The notes beneath the pieces were generated by a model. That model did no database searches, had not been told where the DNA came from, and saw only the letters and a program-made list of their open reading frames with translations. Below, one piece after another: positions 7,615 to 17,938 of a DNA stretch of 64,000 nucleotides. The translations under genes and the position numbers were made by a program. The DNA is from an uncultured Clostridia bacterium (lineage in GTDB: Bacteria; Bacillota; Clostridia; TANB77; CAG-508): positions 62,001-126,000 of the forward strand of contig CAKOVS010000005.1 in assembly GCA_934122085.1 (NCBI GenBank). Direction: 5' to 3'. The stretch's first letter is position 1, and every line of letters begins with the position of its first letter.

Positions 7615-7840
7615 AAAGCAAAAACCCTGCGTAGTGCGTGTAGACAGAATTTTTAGAACCTACAAGTTTAAAGAGGGACCTTAAATCTTTGAATATGGCG
7701 TGCAAGCTTACACTTTAGCATTTGTAAAATTACATTTCAAGTAGTAAGAAGCCCATGAGTATTCAAGAAGGAACCCACCTGTCGAAGACAGGTCCTTAAA
7801 AATTCAATCAACTTACGGCTAATGTGGGGATTGCTTTTTT
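7615..7840 (+). ncRNA. ssrS: 6S RNA
   Basis: No open frame is present. The ends pair (AGCAA near 7616 with TTGCT near 7832, then CCCTGC with GTGGGG), giving the long rod of 6S RNA. Hallmarks of Firmicutes 6S RNA are visible: CCCTGCGTAGTG at the 5' side, GGGACCTTAAATCTTTGAA, GAAGGAACCCACCTG followed by the CAGGT partner, and ACGGCTAATGTGGGG before a T-tract. 6S RNA mimics an open promoter and binds the housekeeping RNA polymerase in stationary phase. Boundaries are approximate; the poly-T at 7834-7840 is its terminator. Confidence 0.85.
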
Positions 7841-7972
7841 TGTGTATAAAAGCTTTTAAATTTATAAAGAATTTCTTAAAAAGCTTTTCTTTTTTTGAAA
7901 AATATAATATAATATATTTACAAATTTGATATATTCAAAAAGGTTGATTCTTGCGAAAGGAAGGATATTTTA

Positions 7973-10556
7973 ATGAAAGAAAAAAAGAAAAGAAATAAGC
8001 AACCAAAAAATGAAAAAAGAAGAAATAATGAAAACCATAAAGGCAAAAAAGAAAATAAAGAAAATAAAAAAATAAAAAAAGATGCTAAAATGAAGTTTAA
8101 ATATAAACATCCTAAATTAGCAATTGCACTAAAAATATTATTAGTATTAATTATATTATTAATTGTTATAGGAGCAGGAGTTGTTGTTGGACTTATATAT
8201 GGATTTTTTGGAGATGACTTAAAAATTGATTTGTCAAAATTGACTATGATTGAAAATACAGTAATAGTGGATTCCAATGAAAATGTATTAGCAGAATTAA
8301 ATGGAAATGAAAGCAGAAAAATTATTACTTTAGATGAAATGTCACCATATTTGCCAAAAGCTTACATAGCAATAGAAGATGAAAGATTTTATCAACATCA
8401 TGGAGTTGATTTAAAAAGAACTACAGCTGCGGTACTCTCATTTGTAACACATTTTGGAAAGTCAACAACAGGTGGAGGAAGTACTATAACACAACAATTA
8501 GTAAAAAATATAACTCAAGACAAAGAAAGTAGTGGAATTGATGGTGTATTAAGAAAAATAAAAGAATGGGCAAAAGCATATCAAGTAGAAAATGAATTAA
8601 GCAAAAATCAAATATTAGAATTATATTTAAATTTAATTCTTGTTGGTGGTAGAAACTATGGAGTGCAAACAGGAGCAGAATATTATTTTAATACAGATGC
8701 AAAGAATTTAAGTATAGCACAATGTGCATTTTTAGCAGGAATAAATAATTCGCCTAATAGATATAATCCATATTCAGAAACAGATCATACTGAGTTAATA
8801 AAGAAAAGAACAAAAACAGTATTGGGTCAGATGAAAAAATTGCGGATCTATAAATCAAGAAGAATATGATTCAGCAGTTGCTGAGGTCGAAGCAGGATTT
8901 AAGTTCGAAAATGGAGTAAAAGGAAATGTATATTCATCACATACAGATGCATTAATTGCTCAATTAATAGAACAAATAGCAAAAGAAAAAAATATTTCTA
9001 AAACAGCAGCAGAAACATATTTAAATACTAGTGGTTTGAAAATATATTCTACACAGGTTGAATCAATTCAAAATACAATTGAAGCAGAAATGGAAGATCC
9101 TAAATATATATTACATGGAAAAGATAAGAAAGGAAATGATGTAACTGCCGAAGCAGCTGCAGTTGTAATTGAACCATCAACAGGATATGTTGTTGGAGCT
9201 GTTGGACAATTAGGGGAAAAAACAACTTCAAGAGGATTAAATAGAATTAATTCTCCAAGGCAAACAGGTTCTTCAATAAAGCCATTATCAGATGTATTGC
9301 CAGGAATTGAAGAAGGAATAATAACACCAGCCACAATATATGCAGATACAAGAACAACATTTGGAACAAATTGGACACCAAAGAATTATAATGGATATAG
9401 TAGTGGGGTATATAGAACAGTGAGATCAGCATTAACAACATCTCAAAATATACCATTTATAAAAATACAAGCAGAGTTAACTCCAAAAAAAGGAATGGAA
9501 TATTTAAAGAAAATGGGAGTATCAACATTAGATGAACAAGGAGATAATAATTTACCGGCTGTTGCAATTGGAGGTTTTACGAATGGAATAAGCCCATTAG
9601 AAATGGCTGCAGCATATGCAATGGTTTCAAATGATGGCATATATATAAAACCAACATTTTATACTAAAGCAGTAGACTCTTCAGGAAATGTTATCTTACA
9701 ACCAGATCAAACAACAGAAAGAGTTTGTTCAGAACAAACAGCATATATAGTAAAAGATTTGATGAAATCAGTAGTTAATGATGCTGGTGGAACGGCTTCA
9801 TATGCTAAAATTAGTGGAATAGATTTAGCAGCAAAGACAGGAACAACAAATGATACAAAAGAAAGATGGTTATGTGGTTTCACAAATTATTATTCATGTG
9901 CAGTCTTTTATGGTTTTGATGAACCACAAACAATTACTAAATCAAGTAGAGCATCATCAGGTTCAATATTTTCATATATTATGAAAGAGATACATAAAGA
10001 CTTAGAAAATTCATCATTTAATCAGCCAAGTGGAATTGTTTCTGCAAAAGTATGTAGAACAAGTGGAAGGTTGGCAACAGATAAATGTACAAATACTTAT
10101 ACTGAAATATTTGTAGAAGGAAAATTGCCTGAAACATGTGATGCACATGATTCTGAATATACGATTTGTACAAAGTCAGGGTTATTAGCAAATAAATATT
10201 GTCCTGATTCAGATAAAAAAATTATAGAAAATTATGTTGTTGAAAAAGAGAGACTTGGAATATGGGGAACTTCAGAGGGTGTAAATAATCAAAATGTTCC
10301 AACAGAATATTGTACTATACACAAGGCACCAGAAGTAAAACCAACTCAAAGTACAAAACCAACAGAAAGTACAAAGCCAACTGAAAGTACCAAACCAACA
10401 GCAAGTACCAAACCAACTGAAAGTACAAAGCCAGCTGAAAATACATCAAGTACAAAGCCAACAGAAACCACTAAACCAACAGAAAGTACAAAACCATCTG
10501 GAAATGATAATACAACTCCGGATTTACCAAAAGAAGATACAAATACTGAAGAATAG
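7973..10556 (+). pseudogene. Class A penicillin-binding protein (PBP1A-type), broken by one frameshift
   Basis: Two frames together encode one full PBP. Frame 1 (7973-8869) has a Lys-rich cytoplasmic tail, a membrane helix (about 43-68) and a glycosyltransferase domain with IEDERFYQHHGVD, STITQQLVKN and the usual later GT51 motifs. Frame 2 (about 8844-10556) has the transpeptidase domain: SxxK in GSSIKP, SQN, and KTG in AAKTGTTND. It ends in a Thr/Pro/Ser-rich tail of TKPTES repeats. The join needs one surplus base removed around 8834-8843, either in the A6 run or the C after TTG. Everything else is intact, so this is either a very recent mutation or a sequence error; if real, the cell would make only the glycosyltransferase half. 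Confidence 0.85.
10329..10500 (+). repeat. Tandem repeats encoding TKPTES units
   Basis: About ten degenerate 15-18-bp units read as TKPTES/TKPAEN in the PBP tail. The tail is probably a flexible, wall-spanning linker. Such repeats change in number by slippage. Confidence 0.8.
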
Positions 10557-10618
10557 ATAATTTTGCCTCACAATATGTGGGGCAAAAAGCATAAAATAGA
10601 ATAGAAAGGAAGGCATAT

Positions 10619-11998
10619 ATGGATATTTATTTTTACAACACATTAACAAAACAAAAAGATTTATTTAAACCAATAGAAGAAGGAAAAGTTAAAATATATT
10701 CTTGTGGACCAACAGTATATAAAGATGCAACAATAGGAAATATGAGAACAAACTTATTAAATGATACATTAAGAAGAGTTTTAAAATATAATGGATATGA
10801 ATTAAAACATGTAATGAATATTACAGATGTAGGACATTTAGTATCAGATGGAGACGAGGGAGAAGACAAAATGTTAAAATCTGCTAGAGAAGAACATAAA
10901 AGTCCTTTAGAAATAGCAGAACATTATACAAAATTATTTTTCAGAGATTTAGAAAGACTAAATATTGAAACTCCTGAAGTTGTATGCAAAGCAACAGATC
11001 ATATAAAAGAAATGTTGGAAATGGTTCAAAAGATAATGAAAAATGGGTATGCATATGAAACTTCTACAGCTATATATTTTGATGTTTCAAAATTAGACAA
11101 ATATGGGATTTTATCAGGAATAAACTTAAATGATCAAAAAGCGGGAGCAAGAGTTGATATAGATCCAGAAAAAAGAAATCCATATGATTTCGCATTATGG
11201 ATAAAAGCACCAGCAAACCATTTAATGAAATGGGATAGTCCATGGGGACCAAGTTATCCTGGATGGCATATTGAATGTTCTGCAATGAGCACAAAATATC
11301 TTGGTGAAGAATTTGATATACATACAGGTGGAATTGACTTAGTACCAACACACCATGAAAACGAAATTGCACAAAATAAAGGAGCTTGTGGTAAAAACCC
11401 AGCACATTATTGGATACATGGAGAATATCTATTAATAAATGGTGGAAAAATGTCAAAGAGTCTTGGAAACACATATTTAATAGATGATATAATTGCTAGA
11501 GGATATAGTCCACTTGCATATAGATTGTTTAATTATTCATGTCATTATAGAGGAAAATTAAACTTTACATGGGAAGGAATCGAATCAGCAAATACATCTC
11601 TTATTCGTTTAAGAGAAGGATATCAAAAACACTTAAATGGAAATTCAGATATATCTGATGAAATAATTGCAGATATGGAAAATAGATTTCATCAAGCAAT
11701 AAATGATGATATGAATATGCCACTTGCATTAAGTGTTGTATGGGAAGCAGTTAAATATCCTGAAAAATCACCTAAAATAGCACAATTACTTAAAAAGTTT
11801 GATACAGTACTAGGAATAAAAATTGATGAAGTACAAGAAACAAAAATACCACAAGAAATTTTAGATTTAGTAGAAGAAAGAAAACAAGCTAGAAGTGATA
11901 AAAATTGGAGTGAATCAGATAGGCTAAGAGATTTAATAGCTGAAAAAGGATATATAGTAAAAGATACAAAAGATGGGACAGAAGTTCTTAAAAAATAA
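10619..11998 (+). CDS. cysS: Cysteinyl-tRNA synthetase
   Basis: This class I synthetase charges tRNA-Cys. Landmarks in 459 residues: the zinc ligand Cys in CGPTVYKDATIGN (about 29-41, with TIGN as the HIGH-equivalent), WHIECSAMS near 206 and HHENEIAQ near 235 for the other zinc ligands, and KMSKSLGN near 277. The length is normal. GAAAGGAAGG precedes the ATG. argS follows 29 bp after the stop, so the two synthetases are probably co-transcribed. The short hairpin region after the PBP gene separates it from that gene. Confidence 0.97.
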   Translation: MDIYFYNTLTKQKDLFKPIEEGKVKIYSCGPTVYKDATIGNMRTNLLNDTLRRVLKYNGYELKHVMNITDVGHLVSDGDEGEDKMLKSAREEHKSPLEIAEHYTKLFFRDLERLNIETPEVVCKATDHIKEMLEMVQKIMKNGYAYETSTAIYFDVSKLDKYGILSGINLNDQKAGARVDIDPEKRNPYDFALWIKAPANHLMKWDSPWGPSYPGWHIECSAMSTKYLGEEFDIHTGGIDLVPTHHENEIAQNKGACGKNPAHYWIHGEYLLINGGKMSKSLGNTYLIDDIIARGYSPLAYRLFNYSCHYRGKLNFTWEGIESANTSLIRLREGYQKHLNGNSDISDEIIADMENRFHQAINDDMNMPLALSVVWEAVKYPEKSPKIAQLLKKFDTVLGIKIDEVQETKIPQEILDLVEERKQARSDKNWSESDRLRDLIAEKGYIVKDTKDGTEVLKK

Positions 11999-12027
11999 AT
12001 GCAATATTGAAAGGAATATTAAGAATT

Positions 12028-13734
12028 ATGATAGATTTTAAACAAATAATAGCAGAATCAATTGCACAAATAACAAATATAGAAGTTAACGAAATTAAAG
12101 GATTTATAGAAGTTCCAAAAGAACAAGGAAATGGAGATTATGCATTTCCTTGTTTCAAACTTGCAAAAACACTAAGAAAATCACCAAATGTAATTGCAGA
12201 TGATATAAAAGCAAATATAAATATATCAGAAAAATATGTAGAAAAGATTGAAGTTGTTGGAGGATATCTTAACTTTTTTGTAAATAAAGAAACACTTGCA
12301 AAAGAAATACTTCAAGAAGTTGATGAAAATGAGGAATATGGAAAATCAAAAATTGGAAATGGTAAAAATATAGTAATAGATTATTCATCACCTAATATTG
12401 CTAAAACATTTCATATAGGTCATTTAAGAACAACAGTAATAGGTTCAGCATTATATAATATTTATAAATATTTAGGATATAATGTTACAGGAGTAAACCA
12501 TTTAGGAGATTATGGAACACAATTTGGAAAACTAATAGAAGGATATAAAAGATGGGGAACAGAATATAATCTTGATGAAAATCCTATTGAGAAATTAACA
12601 GAAATATATGTTAGAATTTCAAATTTATGCAAAGAAGATGAAAGTGTTTTAGAAGCATGTAGAGATAATTTTAAAAAATTAGAAGATGGAGATCCAGAAT
12701 GTGTTGAATTATGGACTAAATTTAAAGATTTAAGTTTAAGAGAATTTCAAAAAGTTTATGATATACTTGGAACAAAATTTGATTCTTGGAATGGAGAATC
12801 ATTTTATACAGATAAAATGGGTGAGGTTATTGAATTATTAGAGAAAAGTGGAAAATTAGTAGAATCACAAGGAGCCAGAATAATTGATTTAGAAGATTAT
12901 GGAATGGCACCATGTCTAATTGAAAAATCAAATGGTTCATCAACATATGCAACAAGAGACTTAGCAGCAATACTTTATAGAGCACGTACATATGATTATG
13001 ATAAAGCATTATATGTAACATCATATGAACAAGTTTTACATTTTAGACAAATATTTGAAGTAGCTAAATTATTAGGACTTGATGAAAAATATATCAAAGG
13101 ATTAGAACATGTATCTTATGGAATGGTATTACTTGAAACAGGAAAAATGTCAACAAGAGAAGGAAATGTAGTAAAACTTGAAGATTTATTAAATGAAGCA
13201 ATAGAAAGAGCAAAAAAAGTTATAGAAGAGAAAAATCCTGATTTAGAAAATAAGGATGATATAGCAAAAAAAGTAGGAATTGGTGCAGTTGTGTTTAATG
13301 ATTTAGCAAATAGCAGGGTAAAAGATGAAATATTTAATTGGGACAAGGTATTAAACTTCCAAGGAGAGACAGGACCATATATTCAATATACTTATGTAAG
13401 AACAAAAAGTGTTATTGAAAAAGCAGGAGGAGTTCCAAAAATTGAAGATGTTGATGCAAAATATTTATTAGATGAATATTCAAGCAAAATATTAAAACTA
13501 ATATATAATTTTGAAAATATTTTAATACAAGTAACAGAAAAAAATGAACCATCAATATTATCAAGATATTTGATAGATGTTGCAAAAGCATATAGTAATT
13601 TTTATAATGAAAATAAAATTATTACAGATAATAAAGATATACAAAATACAAGAGTATTTTTAACATATGCAACTGGTAAAGTATTAAAAACTGGTGCAAA
13701 TTTATTAGGAATACAAATGCCAGATAAAATGTAG
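12028..13734 (+). CDS. argS: Arginyl-tRNA synthetase
   Basis: This class I synthetase charges tRNA-Arg. An Arg-specific N-terminal domain is followed by HIGH (FHIGHLRTT, about 128-136), KMSTREGN near 373, and a C-terminal anticodon-binding domain ending in LLGIQMPDKM. The start chosen is the ATG at 12028 rather than an in-frame TTG at 12007. The 568-residue length is typical. It lies directly after cysS; a membrane protein gene follows 24 bp later. Confidence 0.97.
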   Translation: MIDFKQIIAESIAQITNIEVNEIKGFIEVPKEQGNGDYAFPCFKLAKTLRKSPNVIADDIKANINISEKYVEKIEVVGGYLNFFVNKETLAKEILQEVDENEEYGKSKIGNGKNIVIDYSSPNIAKTFHIGHLRTTVIGSALYNIYKYLGYNVTGVNHLGDYGTQFGKLIEGYKRWGTEYNLDENPIEKLTEIYVRISNLCKEDESVLEACRDNFKKLEDGDPECVELWTKFKDLSLREFQKVYDILGTKFDSWNGESFYTDKMGEVIELLEKSGKLVESQGARIIDLEDYGMAPCLIEKSNGSSTYATRDLAAILYRARTYDYDKALYVTSYEQVLHFRQIFEVAKLLGLDEKYIKGLEHVSYGMVLLETGKMSTREGNVVKLEDLLNEAIERAKKVIEEKNPDLENKDDIAKKVGIGAVVFNDLANSRVKDEIFNWDKVLNFQGETGPYIQYTYVRTKSVIEKAGGVPKIEDVDAKYLLDEYSSKILKLIYNFENILIQVTEKNEPSILSRYLIDVAKAYSNFYNENKIITDNKDIQNTRVFLTYATGKVLKTGANLLGIQMPDKM

Positions 13735-13758
13735 AATTTAGAAAGGATAGTAATAAGA

Positions 13759-14826
13759 GTGAAAAGAGAAAAGAAAACTGTTGAAACAAATTTTTTTACA
13801 CTTTTCATTATTGTTGTAATTATATGTATTGTAGCATTTGCTTTTGGAAAAATTTCTGGAAGTAAAGATAGTAATATTAAAAATAATGAGGATGTAAAAA
13901 CGACGTTATATACATCTGAAACAGAACAACAGACAGAAGAAAAAATATATTCAAATAATGTAATAAGTTTAGATATAGGAAAATTATCAGATTCATGGAA
14001 AGTTGTAGAAAAACAAAATGGTTCAATAATATTTTATATACAAGGACCTATAAAACAAAATGAAGATGGAACTACAGATGATATTAGAATAAATGTTTAT
14101 CTTGAAAAAAGTAATATGACAAATGATGAATTAAAAACAAAAATGTTAGAACATTCTGTATATTCAAATATAGAATATACAAAAATACAATTAATTGATG
14201 ATGTTCAATGGAGGCAGTTTGATGCTGAAAACAAAGAGCAAAAAGCAAAAATTCTAGCAATAATGAAAGATGGATATATGTATGCAGTTGAAATTACAGG
14301 AGAAAAAAGTTTATATGAACAATATTATAATGAAGCAATGAGAACTGTTATGACAATAAAATTTGCGGAAAGGATTCCAGAAGAGTTAGCACAGAAAACT
14401 ATTTATAATTATGATAAATATGTTAATTTAAAGGCAGGAGGAACAAAATATCTATTAAATAGTTTAAATCTTTCAAAAACAATTGAAGAATCAAAAGAAC
14501 AATTGCCAGAGGAATATTCAGAATATACATTTACAGGAATTAAATATTCTGATTTTGAAGATGCAATGACAAAATATATGACAAGTGATGTGTTGAAAAG
14601 TAAATTTAGTGAATTTATAAATTATAATGGTATTTTATATATGAAAGAGATAACAGGAAAACAAAATGATTATATGATTAATCAAATAACAGAAAAAAGT
14701 ATAAAAGGCAATGAAACAACATACGAAATTGAAAAACAAAATATGAATAATTTTATAACATTAAAACAAAATATAACATTAAAATATGAAAATGGAACAT
14801 GTGTAGTTTCAAATGTAGAATCATAA
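13759..14826 (+). CDS. Membrane-anchored extracytoplasmic protein of unknown function
   Basis: It starts with GTG preceded by GAAAGGA. The 355-residue product has a short basic N-terminus, one membrane helix (about 12-32) and a large, acidic, beta/alpha outer part with no recognised motif. The first half (about 70-200) resembles a lipoprotein-like domain that ends with VMTIKFAE; the second half (about 225-350) may be a separate domain. The topology, N-in with the bulk outside, is inferred from the charge pattern. It lies between argS and rsmA with a terminator after it, so it may be the last gene of the cysS-argS transcript. Confidence 0.75.
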   Translation: MKREKKTVETNFFTLFIIVVIICIVAFAFGKISGSKDSNIKNNEDVKTTLYTSETEQQTEEKIYSNNVISLDIGKLSDSWKVVEKQNGSIIFYIQGPIKQNEDGTTDDIRINVYLEKSNMTNDELKTKMLEHSVYSNIEYTKIQLIDDVQWRQFDAENKEQKAKILAIMKDGYMYAVEITGEKSLYEQYYNEAMRTVMTIKFAERIPEELAQKTIYNYDKYVNLKAGGTKYLLNSLNLSKTIEESKEQLPEEYSEYTFTGIKYSDFEDAMTKYMTSDVLKSKFSEFINYNGILYMKEITGKQNDYMINQITEKSIKGNETTYEIEKQNMNNFITLKQNITLKYENGTCVVSNVES

Positions 14827-14853
14827 GGCTGAAAAGTTTAATTTTTAGCCTTT
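14826..14853 (+). terminator. Terminator between the membrane protein gene and rsmA
   Basis: AGGCTGAAAA pairs with TTTTTAGCCT and a short T-tract follows. It overlaps the end of the upstream stop codon and lies just before the rsmA ribosome site. Confidence 0.65.
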
Positions 14854-14879
14854 CTATATCTTTAAGGAGGATTTTTGTA

Positions 14880-15740
14880 ATGGCAAATTTAGTTGAAGAA
14901 ACAAAAAATATAATGAAAAAGTATGGAATTAGAGCTAATAAAGATTTAGGACAAAACTTTTTAATAAATAATGATGTTGTTGAAAATATTGTTAATAGTA
15001 GTGAAATTTCTCAAGACGATATGGTAATAGAAATAGGACCAGGACTTGGAACATTAACAAAGTATTTATTAGAAAAAGCAGGAAAAGTATTATGTATAGA
15101 ATTAGATAAAAAAATGATAGAAATATTAGAAGATAGATTTGAAGAATGTTCTAATTTTGAAATTATAAATGATGATGTCTTAAAAGTTGATCTTAATAAA
15201 ATAATTAAAGAAAATAAAGAAAATAAAAAAATCAAAAATGTAAAGATAGTAGCTAATTTGCCATATTATATTACAACTCCAATTATAATGAAATTATTAG
15301 AAGAAAAACTAGATATAGAAAGTATAACAGTAATGATTCAAAAAGAAGTTGCAGATAGATTAATAGAAATTCCAAGTGGAAAAAATACGGGTGCTATAAC
15401 ATATACAATATATTATTATTGTGATTCAGAAAAAATTATGGAAGTGCCTAATAGTTCATTTATACCTGAACCAGAAGTAACATCAGAAGTTATAAAAATG
15501 AAAATAAGAAAAGAACCTGTTGTTAAAGTAGAAAATCCAAAGGTAATGTTTATGATAATAAAAAGTGCTTTTATGCAAAGAAGAAAAACATTATTAAATG
15601 CTTTGACAAATGCACAAGTTTTTATAAGCAAACAAGAAGGAATAAAAATTTTGAATAAATTAGGTTTAAATGAAAATGTTAGAGCAGAAAATTTAACAAT
15701 TGAAAATTATGCTGATTTAGCAAAAGAAATATCAAAATAA
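14880..15740 (+). CDS. rsmA: 16S rRNA (adenine1518/1519-N6)-dimethyltransferase
   Basis: RsmA/KsgA dimethylates the two adjacent adenines in the 3' hairpin of 16S rRNA. The start is the ATG at 14880 with AAGGAGG nine bases upstream; a longer frame to 14799 overlaps the previous gene and has no ribosome site. Motifs: NFLINNDVV near the N-terminus, the SAM-binding loop IEIGPGLGTLT (about 49-59), acidic ELD, and the catalytic NLPYYITTP near 128. The C-terminal helical domain has the family's FMQRRKTLLNAL segment. Length 286 is normal. fmt follows closely. Confidence 0.96.
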   Translation: MANLVEETKNIMKKYGIRANKDLGQNFLINNDVVENIVNSSEISQDDMVIEIGPGLGTLTKYLLEKAGKVLCIELDKKMIEILEDRFEECSNFEIINDDVLKVDLNKIIKENKENKKIKNVKIVANLPYYITTPIIMKLLEEKLDIESITVMIQKEVADRLIEIPSGKNTGAITYTIYYYCDSEKIMEVPNSSFIPEPEVTSEVIKMKIRKEPVVKVENPKVMFMIIKSAFMQRRKTLLNALTNAQVFISKQEGIKILNKLGLNENVRAENLTIENYADLAKEISK

Positions 15741-15760
15741 TAGGAAGGAATGTGATAAAA

Positions 15761-16705
15761 ATGAAAATAGTTTTTATGGGAACTCCAGACTTTGCAAGAG
15801 ATTCATTAGAAGCAATATATAATGCTGGACATGACATTTTAGCAGTTGTTACAAATATAGACAAGCCAAAAGGAAGAGGAATGAAAATGCTTGCAACACC
15901 TGTTAAAGAGTTTGCTATTGAAAAGAAATTACCAGTATTTCAGCCAGAAAAAATAAAGAAAAATGAAGAATTTATAAATGAAATAAAATCTTTAAATCCT
16001 GATATAATATGTGTTGTTGCATATGGAAAAATATTGCCAAAAGAAATATTAGATATACCTAAATATGGTTGTGTAAATGTTCATGCCTCACTTCTTCCTA
16101 AATATAGAGGTGCAGCACCAATTCAATGGTCAGTACTTAACGGTGATAAAGAAACAGGTGTTACTACAATGTACATGGATATTGGTATGGATACAGGTGA
16201 TATGATATTAACTGAAAAAGTAAAGATTGGTGAAGATGAAACAACAGGAGAGTTATGGAATAGACTTTCAAAAATAGGAGCAAATTTATTAGTTGAAACA
16301 TTAAAACAAATTGAAAATGGAACAGCTCCAAGAATTCCACAAGGTGATGATTTTACACTTGCACCAATGCTTGATAAAGAAATGTCAAAAATAGATTGGC
16401 AAAATAAATCTACATTAGAAATAAAAAATCTAGTTAGAGGATTAAATCCTATAATGGGAACATATTCATTTTTAGATAGGAAAAAATTCAAGTTCTGGAA
16501 AGTTGAAATATTACCAAGTCAACCAGAATATGAAAGTCAAGATAATGGCACAATTATAAAATCAGATAGTAAAGATGGATTATATATAAAAGCTAAAGAT
16601 GGTATAATTAAAGTTCTTGAAATTCAGGCTGAAAATGCAAAAAAAATGAATATTGGTGATTTTTTAAGAGGAAATTCTTTAGAAGTTGGAAAAAAATTTG
16701 AGTAA
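15761..16705 (+). CDS. fmt: Methionyl-tRNA formyltransferase
   Basis: Fmt formylates initiator Met-tRNA using 10-formyltetrahydrofolate. The ATG at 15761 is preferred to a GTG three codons earlier because MKIVFMGTPDFA is the family N-terminus. Visible are the formyl-folate binding segment HASLLPKYRGAAPIQW (about 108-123) with catalytic Asn/His/Asp nearby (VNVHAS), and the C-terminal OB-fold domain. It is 314 residues long and complete. It follows rsmA by 20 bp, so the two translation genes are likely co-transcribed. Confidence 0.96.
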   Translation: MKIVFMGTPDFARDSLEAIYNAGHDILAVVTNIDKPKGRGMKMLATPVKEFAIEKKLPVFQPEKIKKNEEFINEIKSLNPDIICVVAYGKILPKEILDIPKYGCVNVHASLLPKYRGAAPIQWSVLNGDKETGVTTMYMDIGMDTGDMILTEKVKIGEDETTGELWNRLSKIGANLLVETLKQIENGTAPRIPQGDDFTLAPMLDKEMSKIDWQNKSTLEIKNLVRGLNPIMGTYSFLDRKKFKFWKVEILPSQPEYESQDNGTIIKSDSKDGLYIKAKDGIIKVLEIQAENAKKMNIGDFLRGNSLEVGKKFE

Positions 16706-16722
16706 ACATAAAAAAAGCGAAT

Positions 16723-16752
16723 TTGACATAATTATACTTGACATGCTATAAT
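16723..16752 (+). promoter_or_regulatory. Promoter for the lipoprotein gene
   Basis: TTGACA (16723-16728), an 18-nt spacer and TATAAT (16747-16752). The leader that follows holds a small hairpin, CACCTAGTTACAGGTG (about 16787-16802). Confidence 0.8.
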
Positions 16753-16838
16753 ATATGGTATGAGGTAAAACCTTATATCCGAATGTTCACCTAGTTACAG
16801 GTGAGAAAACAATGAACTAAGAATAAGGAGTGTGCGAC

Positions 16839-17699
16839 ATGTTTAGTACTAGCATTGTGTCCGTTAACAATTTCTACAAGCGGTTTGCATCTGTTTTCAT
16901 TGCTATTGCTTTGGTGATGATGACTAGCATGCTTGTAGCATGTGGCAAGAAGGAGGATATCGTTCACAGCCAAGAGTGTAATGTCATAGTTGAAACTGGT
17001 TCTTCTGGATATAGCTTGGGGGACTATGAAGATCAAAATTTGGTAACTTATACATTTTCAGAAGAGGAGTTAGGAAGTAATGAGAAAATAAGGCAATGTC
17101 TTAAGCAATTCATTAATGATAATGCAAATGCAGATGTTGTAGTTGCTGAATATTTCTTTAATGGTAAGTATGAAGATACATCATATGAACTTAGAGGATT
17201 TTATGCAACTAATGAGAAATGTTATAGTTATTGCATTAATGTTAGCGCAGATGACGATTTAACCAAAGAGCTTTATGAACTGTTAAAGGAAGAGTGCAAA
17301 AAGAAAGAAAAGGAATTCGAGTATGTTGTGCTTAACTTGAGTGCAGAAAATGAGCTTCAACATGGTTCTGATGTTCAAATTGGTACGGTAGAATGGTGTG
17401 AAAGCCATATCATGACCAATAAGGAATTGGAAAACAAAATTATCAGCTATGTCAATGAATGGACGCAAGTTGATGACATCGAAAGTATTATTATTGGCTC
17501 TTTTCACAGGCCTGCTGATGACTCCTATAGTATTTTTGCTAAAGTTGATGGCAAGTGGTATGAAGGTTATAAATGGGAAGGCTACACCAAGATGCCGTTG
17601 ACAGATGCAGAATTTGATGAGATTGGGACATTTTCTTCAAAGTGTTTGGCTGAATACTATAACAGTGACTTCTATAAGAAGGAAATGGAGGAGTATTAG
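16839..17699 (+). CDS. Secreted lipoprotein of unknown function, atypical base composition
   Basis: The start is the ATG at 16839 with AAGGAG eight bases upstream. The N-terminus has a basic region, a hydrophobic helix (about 17-34) and a lipobox LVAC with the Cys near 34, so the protein should be lipid-anchored outside the membrane. The mature part is acidic, with W/Y-rich segments (SIFAKVDGKWYEGYKWEGY near the end) and no recognised domain. The gene uses G- and C-ending codons far more than the rsmA-fmt genes before it, suggesting horizontal transfer. It has its own promoter and a strong terminator, so it is a stand-alone unit. Confidence 0.75.
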   Translation: MFSTSIVSVNNFYKRFASVFIAIALVMMTSMLVACGKKEDIVHSQECNVIVETGSSGYSLGDYEDQNLVTYTFSEEELGSNEKIRQCLKQFINDNANADVVVAEYFFNGKYEDTSYELRGFYATNEKCYSYCINVSADDDLTKELYELLKEECKKKEKEFEYVVLNLSAENELQHGSDVQIGTVEWCESHIMTNKELENKIISYVNEWTQVDDIESIIIGSFHRPADDSYSIFAKVDGKWYEGYKWEGYTKMPLTDAEFDEIGTFSSKCLAEYYNSDFYKKEMEEY

Positions 17700-17767
17700 G
17701 CTAGTGTAAAAGAAGATTGATTTCAATTAGTTCAAGGTTCAGTTTAAAAATCCTTTGATTAAAGGTT

Positions 17768-17804
17768 CAAAAACAGGGTTCTGTAAAAAGGACTCTGTTT
17801 TTGG
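17768..17804 (+). terminator. Terminator of the lipoprotein gene
   Basis: CAAAAACAGGGTTC pairs with GGACTCTGTTTTTG across an eight-base loop, then a T-rich tail. Confidence 0.8.
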
Positions 17805-17829
17805 TTTTATTTATAAAACAATATAAAAA

Positions 17830-17870
17830 AGATTGAAAATTGTCAAAAATTTTTCAATCTCTTTTCTTTT
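17830..17870. terminator. Second hairpin terminator before the pilus operon
   Basis: AGATTGAAAA pairs with TTTTTCAATCT, followed by a CTTTTC tract. It insulates the pilus operon from upstream transcription. Confidence 0.65.
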
Positions 17871-17938
17871 TTTATGGTTATATTTCTTTTATGACTGCAT
17901 ATAATTTTAAAGTAAGTATTAAAAGAAAGGAAAACATA

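Noticed and set aside
10329..10500. Regular short repeats considered as a CRISPR-like array
   Set aside because: The units are contiguous 15-18-bp codon repeats in frame with the PBP gene, with no spacers.
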